Positions 19,487 through 28,439 of a stretch of 64,000 bases of DNA are shown here, in pieces; position 1 is the first letter of the stretch; each line of letters opens with the position of its first letter. The notes under the pieces were generated by a model. The model saw only the letters and a program-made list of their open reading frames with translations, did no database searches and was not told the DNA's origin. The translations under genes were made by a program, and so were the position numbers. The stretch comes from Prochlorococcus marinus XMU1410 (GTDB lineage Bacteria > Cyanobacteriota > Cyanobacteriia > PCC-6307 > Cyanobiaceae): assembly GCF_017696085.1 (NCBI RefSeq), contig NZ_JAAORH010000001.1:434001-498000 (forward strand). The letters are read 5' to 3'.

Positions 19487-19669
19487 GTGCAAGATCCTAA
19501 TACTGCAAATCGAGGAGATTTGATTTTTAAACTTGATCAAGATAGAGCATGGCTACTAGAAAATCTTGATAAGGGTAAATGGCCAGAAATCAGAAGCGAA
19601 CTTGCTGCGCTTGAAAGAAAAATAAGCAAACTAATTATAAGTGTTCAAGAAAATAATGTTGATATTTGA
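19487..19669 (+). CDS. Small conserved hypothetical protein
   Basis: A 60-residue protein starting with GTG at 19487 (MQDPNTANRGD). It is all helical in appearance: FKLDQDRAWLLENLDKGKW then EIRSELAALERKISKLI, with heptad-like hydrophobic spacing that could form a coiled coil. No membrane span. It is squeezed between the divergent DUF2854 gene and the convergent ssb gene, whose stop lies one base away. Codon use is like neighbours, which supports a real gene. Confidence 0.6.
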   Translation: MQDPNTANRGDLIFKLDQDRAWLLENLDKGKWPEIRSELAALERKISKLIISVQENNVDI

Positions 19670-19670
19670 T

Positions 19671-20096
19671 TTAAAAAGGTATTTCGTCCACTTCAGGTAC
19701 TAAAGGTGAACTATCCCAACTAGATTCTTTGGAGGTTTCTTTATTTTCAAATGCCTCATTATTTTCTGTTTGATCAGACTTAATAAAATCAACTGGCGAT
19801 ATTTGATGAATTTTTGAAGCTGTTAGTTCTGGTTGTTTCTCTTTCGTTCCGTCTTTTCTAGTGACAGAATTCATCTTTAGACGTCCCTCAATAACAATAT
19901 TTTGCCCCTCCTTTAGTTCATTTACCATTTCTTGGGCAATATTTCCCCATCCTATGATCTTGAGATCTCTGGTTGGATCTTCACTACGTAATCCTTTAAA
20001 ATTAACAATCATTTCTGCAATTGGAGTTTGATTTTCTTTGGTATACCTCATTTGGGGAGTGCTATTAATGACCGCCTGAATTAAACAATGATTCAT
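19671..20096 (-). CDS. ssb: Single-stranded DNA-binding protein
   Basis: An OB-fold protein of 141 residues (N-terminal fold, about 1-105) followed by a disordered acidic tail. Visible elements are the initial β-strand NHCLIQAVINSTPQMRYT, LKIIGWGNIAQEM and VIEGRLKMNSVTRKDGT. The tail ends DEIPF, the expected acidic tip that recruits repair and replication proteins (DDDIPF in E. coli). The N-terminal region is divergent from E. coli SSB but typical of cyanobacterial copies. It is divergent from cobK. Confidence 0.9.
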   Translation of the reverse strand: MNHCLIQAVINSTPQMRYTKENQTPIAEMIVNFKGLRSEDPTRDLKIIGWGNIAQEMVNELKEGQNIVIEGRLKMNSVTRKDGTKEKQPELTASKIHQISPVDFIKSDQTENNEAFENKETSKESSWDSSPLVPEVDEIPF

Positions 20097-20124
20097 TACT
20101 TACTATTTAATTAAAGACATACTG

Positions 20125-20922
20125 ATGCAGAATCAAGGAAATTGCTACAAAAATGTTTGGATCCTATCAGGAACTTCGGATGGACCTGTAATAGCTAATA
20201 GGCTTCTTGAACTTAATTATTCAGTCTTTGCAAGTGTTTTAACTTATAAAGCAGGGCAAGCTTATATTGAAAATCCAAAGTTACATATCATTACGGGGAA
20301 ATTAAATAATAAATATCAAATAATCAATTTCATAAATAAAAATAAAATCACATGCGTTGTCGATGCTACGCATCCGTTTGCCGTAATAATTTCTAAAAAT
20401 CTTAATAATGCATGTAAAGAAATTAATACACCTCTTTTACTATTTGAGAGGAACTCTCTAATAAATAACACTAATAATTTTTTTTATATTGATCATTTAA
20501 AGGATATAAATAATGTTGAGATAGAAAATAAGAATATTCTTCTCGCAATAGGATCAAGATTCCTTAACGATACAGCTAATTATTATATGAATTGTAAAGC
20601 AAATGTATTTACAAGGGTACTTCCAACTTATGAAAGTATAACTAAAGCTTTTGGATCATGTATTAAAAATTCAAACATAGCGATACTTGAACCGAGTAAA
20701 AATAATAAAAGCATTTTAGAAAAAAAACTTTGTGATTTTTGGGAGATAGATTATGTCCTATGCAGAGAATCTGGAAGTTATTCTCAGAAAAACTGGGAGA
20801 GTATAGTTTCTAGAAGTAAGATGAAGTTATTTTTGGTTAAAAGGCCGAAAGTTAAAAATGATTATTCTTACTCTTTTGATCAATATCACAATTTGATAAA
20901 TCACATAATTAAAAAATATTGA
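20125..20922 (+). CDS. cobK: Precorrin-6A reductase
   Basis: NADPH-dependent reductase in the corrin ring pathway to (pseudo)cobalamin. The 265-residue protein opens with a dinucleotide-binding segment WILSGTSDGPVIANRLLE and contains VDATHPFAVIISKNL near residue 80, both typical of the CobK/CbiJ family. Identity is inferred from these motifs; the C-terminal half is less conserved. It lies 13 bases before cutA on the same strand. cobO lies elsewhere in the window. Confidence 0.85.
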   Translation: MQNQGNCYKNVWILSGTSDGPVIANRLLELNYSVFASVLTYKAGQAYIENPKLHIITGKLNNKYQIINFINKNKITCVVDATHPFAVIISKNLNNACKEINTPLLLFERNSLINNTNNFFYIDHLKDINNVEIENKNILLAIGSRFLNDTANYYMNCKANVFTRVLPTYESITKAFGSCIKNSNIAILEPSKNNKSILEKKLCDFWEIDYVLCRESGSYSQKNWESIVSRSKMKLFLVKRPKVKNDYSYSFDQYHNLINHIIKKY

Positions 20923-20935
20923 TATTTAATTCATT

Positions 20936-21241
20936 ATGGAAGTATTAGTAATGATCACAACTGAATCAAGTAACGCAAATGCTTTGCGAATGGCCAAATT
21001 ACTAATACAAAATAAACTTGCAGCTTGTGTTTCGATAAAGCAAATTTTTTCAATTTATAAGTGGGATGATGATATTGAAGAGAATAAAGAGTTTGAAATT
21101 ACAATAAAAAGTAAACTAGAATTTAAAGATTATTTAATTGAATTCTTAAATAAAAATTCAACATATGATGTCCCTCAAATTATTTACAAAAAATACCATG
21201 CTGAGATGAAATATTATGATTGGTTGAATAAGACTATTTGA
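20936..21241 (+). CDS. cutA: CutA-type divalent ion tolerance protein
   Basis: A 101-residue trimeric signalling-like fold. Landmarks are the N-terminal LVMITTESSNANALRMAKLLIQ, the LAACVSI strand near residue 31, the IYKWDDDIEE segment near 42 and VPQIIYK near the end. The family is implicated in tolerance to copper and other divalent ions, though its biochemical action is unknown. It follows cobK closely on the same strand and is convergent with the PfkB kinase gene. Confidence 0.93.
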   Translation: MEVLVMITTESSNANALRMAKLLIQNKLAACVSIKQIFSIYKWDDDIEENKEFEITIKSKLEFKDYLIEFLNKNSTYDVPQIIYKKYHAEMKYYDWLNKTI

Positions 21242-21247
21242 TTAAAT

Positions 21248-22249
21248 TTATTTTATTAACTCTTTAAGATCAATATCTGATCTAGATCCTAATTGCGTAA
21301 TTATTTGTCCCGCACAAATTGAAGCTATCTCTCCGCACTTTTTAAGGGAACATTTGTTTATTAATCCATGGATAAATCCTCCCGCATAGATATCTCCCGC
21401 TCCTGTAGTATCAATAATCTTGCCTTTCGTTATTGACTCAATTATTTCAAAATTACTTTTGTTTACGATCAGAGAACCATTGCTTCCAAGAGTTACTATA
21501 ACTAATTCACATAAGGAAGATAGGTCTTCTTGGCAGCTTGCTAATTTATCATTTTTAAATAGACTTAGCACCTCAGATTCATTACAAAAAACAATATCTA
21601 CATATTCATAAATTAATTCCAAGAAACTCTCACGATGTCTATCTACACAAAATGAATCAGACAAAGAAAGGATTATTTTAGTATTAGATTGTTTTGCAAT
21701 TTGGGCGGCTTTAATAAAAGCTTTTTTAGCTAATTCGCTGTCCCATAAATATCCTTCTAAATATAAGTATTTACTTTCCTTAATTACAGTAAAGTCAATG
21801 TCTTTTGGTTCAAACTCTACAGATGCACCTAGGTAAGTGCACATAGTTCTTTGTGCGTCAGGTGTAACCAAAATGATTGAATGAGCTGTTGGAGCACCTT
21901 CAATAGTAGGTGGAGTATTAAATATAGTTTTACTTTTTTTTATATCTTCAGAAAAGAAATTCCCAAATTGATCATTTTTCACTCTTCCTATAAACTGCAC
22001 ATGATTGCCTAATTCTGCTAAAGAAACAACGGTATTTGCTGAGGACCCACCTGAAATTTGTTTGATTACTTTGCAATTTTCTAACAATCTCTGAGATTCA
22101 TCAGAATTAATTAGATTCATTGATCCTTTATCCAGATTATTTATCTCAAGAAACTCATCTTCAATATTTACAATAATATCTACTATTGCGTTACCCAGAC
22201 CAATGAGATCAACTTTTTTATGTCCAAAATGTCTAAAGGATTCCTTCAT
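21248..22249 (-). CDS. PfkB-family sugar/nucleoside kinase (adenosine kinase-like)
   Basis: A 333-residue ribokinase-fold protein with the N-terminal DLIGLGNAIVDI, the SGGSSANTVVSLAELG motif near residue 67 and the C-terminal DTTGAGDIYAGGF near 285, which holds the catalytic Asp and anion hole. The adenosine kinase subfamily often has NAIVDI-type N-termini, so adenosine or a related nucleoside is a reasonable guess, but fructose-type sugars cannot be excluded. It lies 15 bases downstream of purA, another purine gene, which mildly favours the nucleoside reading. Confidence 0.88.
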   Translation of the reverse strand: MKESFRHFGHKKVDLIGLGNAIVDIIVNIEDEFLEINNLDKGSMNLINSDESQRLLENCKVIKQISGGSSANTVVSLAELGNHVQFIGRVKNDQFGNFFSEDIKKSKTIFNTPPTIEGAPTAHSIILVTPDAQRTMCTYLGASVEFEPKDIDFTVIKESKYLYLEGYLWDSELAKKAFIKAAQIAKQSNTKIILSLSDSFCVDRHRESFLELIYEYVDIVFCNESEVLSLFKNDKLASCQEDLSSLCELVIVTLGSNGSLIVNKSNFEIIESITKGKIIDTTGAGDIYAGGFIHGLINKCSLKKCGEIASICAGQIITQLGSRSDIDLKELIK

Positions 22250-22264
22250 TAATTTGGAACTGAA

Positions 22265-23629
<1,365 letters not shown>

Positions 23630-23656
23630 TTACTTTTAAAAAGTAAATGAATTGTA

Positions 23657-24094
23657 TCAACTTTCTCTTAAAACCATTTTTTCAGCAAGAGAAAATTCTT
23701 TGGTTAATCGCTCTTTAAGTTTATCTGGTAAAGGCCTACTTGCAAAGTTTTTGTAATGACCTGCCATAGCATTTAATGCTGTTTGCATTGTAGTAAATGA
23801 TTGCGTTTTATTCACCATCCCTCTATTTCTATATCTGGAAATATAGTCAGTTATGAGTGTAAGAGCCTCACTTCTTACTTCATCTTTATTTGGAGAATCT
23901 TTTGGAGTATCAACAGCTGTTTGTAATGTTTTAACAACTGAAATCGTATCCTTTGTATAGTCACCTGTCATAGAGGTTTTTGCAGCTATGGAAGGGGAAC
24001 TAAATAGTGTAAAAACAACAATCAAGGATATTGCAAAAGATATAGCTTTGGTAAGATTCTTAAAAAATAATTTTGATGTCCATTTCAGTAACAT
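23657..24094 (-). CDS. psb27: Photosystem II assembly protein Psb27
   Basis: A lumenal factor that binds CP43-containing photosystem II assembly intermediates before the oxygen-evolving cluster forms. The 145-residue precursor has a signal peptide (KAISFAISLIVVFTLFSSPSIAA, split here as an observed hydrophobic stretch ending near residue 38) and a four-helix mature domain including GDYTKDTISVVKTLQTAV and DYISRYRNRGMVNK. There is no Cys at the signal cleavage site, so unlike the lipoprotein form known from Synechocystis this copy should be soluble in the lumen. It sits between purA and proS on the minus strand. Confidence 0.92.
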   Translation of the reverse strand: MLLKWTSKLFFKNLTKAISFAISLIVVFTLFSSPSIAAKTSMTGDYTKDTISVVKTLQTAVDTPKDSPNKDEVRSEALTLITDYISRYRNRGMVNKTQSFTTMQTALNAMAGHYKNFASRPLPDKLKERLTKEFSLAEKMVLRES

Positions 24095-24121
24095 AACTTA
24101 GCTCCCAAAAAAAAATAAGCT

Positions 24122-25924
24122 TCAAGACTTTTTATTGTACATTATTTCAGATTCGGAAATAAATGTTTCTAACAATTTATCAGTAATAATTTTAAGCTTA
24201 GTATTATTTTTTCTGCATAAAAGTTCTACTTCTTTATTAATGGAATCTCTGCCAATAATTATCTGAAAAGGAATTCCAATTAATTCCGCATCTTTAAATT
24301 TCACTCCAGCTCTATCGTTTCTATCATCAACAAGAACATCAATTTTATTAATTAAAAAGTTGTTATAGATTTGCTCAGTTAGATCACTTTGAATAGGATC
24401 TTTTAGATTTGTTGGAATAATAATAACTTCAAAAGGAGAAATCTGGATAGGCCAACAAATACCCTTTTGATCATGATTCTGTTCGATAGCCGCTTGAGCT
24501 ATTCTTGTCACTCCTATTCCGTAACAACCCATCCATAAATTTTTTAACTGACCGTCCTTATCAGAGAACTTTGCATTTAATTTTTCACTATATTTCTGAC
24601 CTAGTTGAAAAATATGTCCAATCTCGATACCTTTTTTTTCTTTAAGTTCTTCATCATCATAGATACTTACTTTATCTCCTTTTTTGGCATTCCTGATATC
24701 CCCAATTAGATAGTCTTTCGAATCGAAAGAAAATTCTTGAAAAACTTTATGGAAATTAACTTTATTCCCACCACTTACAAACTTTGAAAGGTCACTTGCA
24801 GAATGGTCAATTATTCTTGTCCATTTTTTTTCCCAATTAGAACTAGCTTTTATAGTTTTATTATCTAAATCTGGCCCTATAAAACCTAAGGGTAAATCAA
24901 CTAGATTTTTTTCGATAGTATTTTTGTCTTCAATCTTTTTAAGATTAAGGAGATTAAAGTGATGAAGTTTATTGATTAAGTTAAAAAGCTTTACTTCATT
25001 AATGTGTTGATCGCCTCTTATACATGCAAGAATTGGGACTTCAAATTTGCCTTCGAACTGGGCAAGGAATATTACTACTTTAATAATCTGACTTGGGTCT
25101 AAATTGTTATTATTGGAAACTTCAAGGATTGTTTTTTGATGAGGCGTTTCCAACCACTCTGCAATATTATCTTTTAGTGGAATAGGTTGAGAGGGTAGAG
25201 AAACAGCTTTTTCGATATTGGCAGCATAAGAACCGCTTTGAGTGAACAAAATGGAATCTTCCCCAGCATCAGCAGTGACCATAAATTCTTTAGATGAAGC
25301 ACCGCCAATTGCTCCACTATCAGCTTCAACCCCTACTGTCTGCAGTCCACAAGATTTAAAAATATTTTCATAAGCATTGCCTACTTTTTCATAGAAAGAA
25401 GCTAGATCGTTTTCTGAAGAATGAAAAGAATAACCATCTTTCATTATGAATTCTCTACTTCTCATCAATCCAAACCTTGGCCTTATTTCATCTCTAAATT
25501 TTGTCTGAATTTGGTAAAAACATTGAGGTAATTGCTTATATGAGTTGATGGTCTCTGAGGCAATACGCGTGATCACCTCTTCGTGAGTTGGTGCTAAACC
25601 AAATTCTTTACCTTGTCTATCTTTGAGATTAAACATTATTCCTTCACCTGCGGTATATCCTTCCCATCTTTCACTTTTTTTCCATAAATCTGCAGGATGA
25701 AGTTGGGGTAATAGTAATTTTGTACAACCAATACTATTAAGTTCTTTCTCTATTATTGCAGATATTTTTTCAATAACTTTAAGCATTAGTGGCATGTATG
25801 CATAAATACCGCTGTTAACTCTGCGAATATACCCAGCTTTTAAGAGTAATTGATGTGAAATAATCTCAGCCTCAGAAGGTGTGTCACGAAGTGTCCCCAG
25901 AGGAAATGAGGTGGTCACGCGCAT
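24122..25924 (-). CDS. proS: Prolyl-tRNA synthetase (bacterial type)
   Basis: Class II synthetase charging tRNA-Pro. The 600-residue length matches bacterial enzymes with an inserted editing domain (about residues 225-385). Motif 1 region begins after RVTTSFPLGTLRDTPSEAE; motif 2 is FRDEIRPRFGLMRSREF near 145; motif 3 is GCYGIGVTR near 465; the C-terminal anticodon-binding domain has DVLVDDRNDRAGVKFKDAEL. Start ATG at 25924. Upstream on the same strand is a possible 31-residue peptide gene. Confidence 0.97.
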   Translation of the reverse strand: MRVTTSFPLGTLRDTPSEAEIISHQLLLKAGYIRRVNSGIYAYMPLMLKVIEKISAIIEKELNSIGCTKLLLPQLHPADLWKKSERWEGYTAGEGIMFNLKDRQGKEFGLAPTHEEVITRIASETINSYKQLPQCFYQIQTKFRDEIRPRFGLMRSREFIMKDGYSFHSSENDLASFYEKVGNAYENIFKSCGLQTVGVEADSGAIGGASSKEFMVTADAGEDSILFTQSGSYAANIEKAVSLPSQPIPLKDNIAEWLETPHQKTILEVSNNNNLDPSQIIKVVIFLAQFEGKFEVPILACIRGDQHINEVKLFNLINKLHHFNLLNLKKIEDKNTIEKNLVDLPLGFIGPDLDNKTIKASSNWEKKWTRIIDHSASDLSKFVSGGNKVNFHKVFQEFSFDSKDYLIGDIRNAKKGDKVSIYDDEELKEKKGIEIGHIFQLGQKYSEKLNAKFSDKDGQLKNLWMGCYGIGVTRIAQAAIEQNHDQKGICWPIQISPFEVIIIPTNLKDPIQSDLTEQIYNNFLINKIDVLVDDRNDRAGVKFKDAELIGIPFQIIIGRDSINKEVELLCRKNNTKLKIITDKLLETFISESEIMYNKKS

Positions 25925-25977
25925 ACAGAAAAATCCTTAGATAATATTTAATTTTATCAATTAAGATGAAAAAATAA

Positions 25978-26073
25978 TTAAAAGTGTCTTGAGTCCCTCA
26001 ACGCAGCTAGTCTAAGAATGTTCTTTCTGCTAACTTCTTCAGTAATGTAGTCCAAACTCTTTAAAAAGTTCAT
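25978..26073 (-). CDS. Candidate 31-residue peptide upstream of proS
   Basis: An uninterrupted minus-strand frame from ATG (26073-26071) to TAA (25980-25978) encodes MNFLKSLDYITEEV followed by SRKNILRLAALRDSRHF. It reads like a genuine amphipathic helical protein rather than random AT-rich sequence (Leu, Arg, Glu pattern, few Asn/Lys runs), and it occupies an otherwise unexplained 175-base gap. No clear Shine-Dalgarno sequence precedes it. It could be a conserved micro-protein or a leader for proS. Short length means the call is tentative. Confidence 0.4.
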   Translation of the reverse strand: MNFLKSLDYITEEVSRKNILRLAALRDSRHF

Positions 26074-26099
26074 TATTACTTAATCATTTTCTTAAGTTT

Positions 26100-26450
26100 A
26101 TGGAAAATATAGATTCCAATATTTCTAGTGAAGAGGAATTAGTAGGTATTGATGAAGTTCAAAAATTCCTAAATAGATCAAGAGCTTCTGTCTATAGGTA
26201 TACAAATACAGATTTAAGAAATCTAAACCCTAGTTTTAATCCTAGAAAATTAAATCCCGAATTTCGGACTGATCAAAAAGATCCTTTAAAATTCCATCCT
26301 AATGAAGTAGCAAGATTTGCAAAAGATATTTTAAGAATAAAGGAAGTAACTGTAGAGGTCTTTAATACACCTTCGTCCGCTGCTCAAAATATACTGGCGC
26401 AAATATTAGACGAACTAAAATCTATTAGGTCTTTGCTAGAAAAAGAATAA
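26100..26450 (+). CDS. Helix-turn-helix-like conserved hypothetical protein
   Basis: A 116-residue protein beginning at ATG 26100. Residues about 15-35 (VGIDEVQKFLNRSRASVYRYTN) resemble an excisionase/MerR-type winged helix in which a helix-turn-helix reads DNA, followed by a Pro/Asn-rich linker and then PNEVARFAKDILRIKEVTVEVF. The C-terminus ends in a helix LAQILDELKSIRSLLEKE that could dimerise. I infer a DNA-binding regulator; no target is visible. It is divergent from proS and upstream of a small membrane protein. Confidence 0.6.
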   Translation: MENIDSNISSEEELVGIDEVQKFLNRSRASVYRYTNTDLRNLNPSFNPRKLNPEFRTDQKDPLKFHPNEVARFAKDILRIKEVTVEVFNTPSSAAQNILAQILDELKSIRSLLEKE

Positions 26451-26546
26451 TTAAAAAGTAACCAATTAATGTTTTGATTTATTGACATTTTGAATGTAGG
26501 ATAATGATGTTTAATTATCTCCTTAATCTTTACCAATTAAGAGTTC

Positions 26547-26801
26547 TTGAGTTACACGAAATCAAAGCAGTTTATTCAAAGTAAATCAAGCGAAGAATCT
26601 TCTCATGGTTCTGCACGAAATGATTTTGAAAGAGATGATGATGACCCCTTAAGTATAAGGAGTTTATCGATAACATCTTTAGGTATCATTTTTGCCTTTT
26701 TGACAATTTTTTTACCTTCAATAAGCATTTTAATTGGCAGACCTTTATCTCAAGGAAACGAGATAATTCATAATCACGATTTTAAAAAAGATGGACCTTA
26801 G
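26547..26801 (+). CDS. Small single-span membrane protein
   Basis: An 84-residue frame starting with TTG at 26547. The N-terminal 50 residues are polar and charged (KSSEESSHGSARNDFERDDD), followed by one hydrophobic helix (LGIIFAFLTIFLPSISILIG) and a short polar tail. I do not recognise the family; similar small anchored proteins occur beside pyrophosphatase genes in marine picocyanobacteria only as far as I can infer. Its last 11 bases overlap the start of the downstream pyrophosphatase gene, so the two are translationally linked. Confidence 0.55.
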   Translation: MSYTKSKQFIQSKSSEESSHGSARNDFERDDDDPLSIRSLSITSLGIIFAFLTIFLPSISILIGRPLSQGNEIIHNHDFKKDGP

Positions 26802-27345
26802 TTCAATACCTCCATCTCCAATGAAGGGAATAGTGAATATTGTTGTTGAAATCCCTGCAGGGAGTAGGAATAAATATGAATATTGCTCTGATGCAGGAAT
26901 AATGGCCCTAGACAGAGTATTACATTCTTCAGTGAGGTATCCTTTTGATTATGGTTTTATCCCAAATACCCTTGCTGAAGATGGAGCTCCCCTTGATGCA
27001 ATGGTGATAATGGACGAACCTACCTTTGCCGGTTGTCTAATAAAAGCTAGACCGATTGGAGTTTTGGATATGCATGATTGTGGTGCATATGATGGAAAAC
27101 TTTTATGTGTGCCTATGGCTAATCCTAGGCAGGCTAACATAGTGAGTATTAATCAAATTGCTCCTAATCAGCTTGAGGATGTTGCAGAATTTTTTAGAAC
27201 AAGTAAAGGACTCGATGGAAGAACAGTTCAAATTGATGGTTGGAGGGATTTTGATGTAGTTGAAAATTTATTGAAAAGTTGTATGCCTCTAAAAAAGAAA
27301 AACTTTAAAATACTTAAGAAATCAAATTTTAGTAAATTAAATTGA
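26791..27345 (+). CDS. ppa: Family I inorganic pyrophosphatase, cyanobacterial type with altered active site
   Basis: This 184-residue protein begins MDLSSIPPSP, as in typical cyanobacterial pyrophosphatases, and keeps EIPAGSRNKYEY, RYPFDYGFIPNTL and KLLCVPMANPR. However, the metal site reads EDGAPLDAM instead of DGDPLD, so the residue equivalent to E. coli Asp67 is Ala, and the TSKGLDG segment replaces SYKNL/HYKDL, losing Tyr141. The equivalent of Glu98 is Cys. Asp65, Asp70, Asp102, Lys104 and Lys142 remain. Activity is therefore probably reduced or changed. A second, intact enzyme is encoded at 11460. The downstream ArsC-like gene overlaps by four bases. Confidence 0.9.
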   Translation: MDLSSIPPSPMKGIVNIVVEIPAGSRNKYEYCSDAGIMALDRVLHSSVRYPFDYGFIPNTLAEDGAPLDAMVIMDEPTFAGCLIKARPIGVLDMHDCGAYDGKLLCVPMANPRQANIVSINQIAPNQLEDVAEFFRTSKGLDGRTVQIDGWRDFDVVENLLKSCMPLKKKNFKILKKSNFSKLN

Positions 27346-27698
27346 AAAAAATAATTTTTTATAGTTATTTAAAATGCTCTACATGCCGAAAAGCTGCAAA
27401 GTGGCTTGAAAGCAAAGATTTTGAATTTCAGTTAATTGATATTGTAAAAGAACCTCCACTTGTTAATTATTTAAATCTAGCCTTAGAACAATACTCTGAT
27501 GATAAGAAAAGGATTTTTAATACAAGAGGTAAAGCCTTTAAAACTCTTGATCTTGATATTGATCGTTTGTCAAAGGAAGAAATTATTCAACTTCTTTTAA
27601 GTGATGGCAAATTAATAAAAAGACCATTTTTGATTTACGAAGGGAAGAAAGTAATATTAGGTTTTAACGAAATTGAATATGCCAAACAATTTATATAA
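27342..27698 (+). CDS. ArsC/Spx-family thioredoxin-fold protein
   Basis: A 118-residue protein with the redox motif KCSTCRKAAKWLE (CxxC near residues 10-13) and the C-terminal LLSDGKLIKRPFLIYEGKKVILGF, matching the ArsC/Spx/YffB family. Family members include arsenate reductases and transcription factors; the CxxC and RPF-like motif favour the YffB/Spx-like branch, which is not proven to reduce arsenate. It starts with TTG at 27342, overlapping the ppa stop, and is followed by lepB after 29 bases. The operon ppa-arsC-like-lepB is suggested by spacing. Confidence 0.85.
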   Translation: MKKIIFYSYLKCSTCRKAAKWLESKDFEFQLIDIVKEPPLVNYLNLALEQYSDDKKRIFNTRGKAFKTLDLDIDRLSKEEIIQLLLSDGKLIKRPFLIYEGKKVILGFNEIEYAKQFI

Positions 27699-27727
27699 GT
27701 TTAGAAAATCAAGACTTTATTAATCCT

Positions 27728-28387
27728 ATGTCTGGTTCCATAAAAAGTTTTTTAAAAGAATGGGGTCTACTAATTCTATTAACTTTTTTTGTTTCTTCTT
27801 GTAGATCATTTTTTGCAGAACCACGTTATATCCCCTCTGGTTCAATGCTCCCAGAATTACAAATAAATGATAGGTTAATTATTGAAAAATTTTCGCTAAG
27901 AAACTCTTTACCAAAAAGAGGAGATATTGTTGTTTTTAACTCACCTTACTCGTTTGACAAAAAATTAATTTCATCAAGATCTAAGCCTTTACCAAAAAAA
28001 AGATATTGTTTTTTTATGAGTTTTCCTCCAATGTCGTTTATTCCTGGTTTGAGGGATCAAGCTTGCGATGCTTATATTAAAAGAGTAGTGGCACTTCCAG
28101 GAGAAATTGTAAGTGTAAACTCTAATGGTGAATTAATCATAAATAATAAATTAATTCCTGAACCCTATGTATCTTATAAATGCTCATTATCCCAATTTAA
28201 TAATTGTGGTAAATTTGAAAAAATAAATGTGCCAGAAGATCATTTTTTGGTTTTAGGTGATAATAGGGCAAATAGCTGGGATGGAAGATATTGGCCTGGA
28301 GGTAAATTTCTTCATAAAAAAGAGATAATTGGTAAAGCATATTTTAGATTTTGGCCTCTTAGTCAAGTTGGCTTTTTCAGTAAATAA
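27728..28387 (+). CDS. lepB: Signal peptidase I
   Basis: Removes signal peptides from exported proteins at the membrane surface. The 219-residue protein has one N-terminal membrane helix (about 11-25), the catalytic Ser39 in IPSGSMLP and the catalytic Lys118 in AYIKRVVALPGE, then GDNRANSWDGRYWP near 178-192. It uses ATG at 27728. A convergent terminator-like inverted repeat follows it. Complete and typical in length for cyanobacteria. Confidence 0.96.
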   Translation: MSGSIKSFLKEWGLLILLTFFVSSCRSFFAEPRYIPSGSMLPELQINDRLIIEKFSLRNSLPKRGDIVVFNSPYSFDKKLISSRSKPLPKKRYCFFMSFPPMSFIPGLRDQACDAYIKRVVALPGEIVSVNSNGELIINNKLIPEPYVSYKCSLSQFNNCGKFEKINVPEDHFLVLGDNRANSWDGRYWPGGKFLHKKEIIGKAYFRFWPLSQVGFFSK

Positions 28388-28436
28388 AGCCTTTTTCTGA
28401 ATCCTACTTCATCAAAATAAATTTTTAAAAAGGCTT
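28387..28436. terminator. Bidirectional terminator-like inverted repeat
   Basis: Between the convergent lepB and phosphatase genes, AAGCCTTTTT at 28387-28396 is the exact reverse complement of AAAAAGGCTT at 28427-28436, with a 30-base loop. T-rich tracts lie within the arms on both strands. The long loop makes it weaker than a classical terminator. Confidence 0.5.
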
Positions 28437-28439
28437 AAT

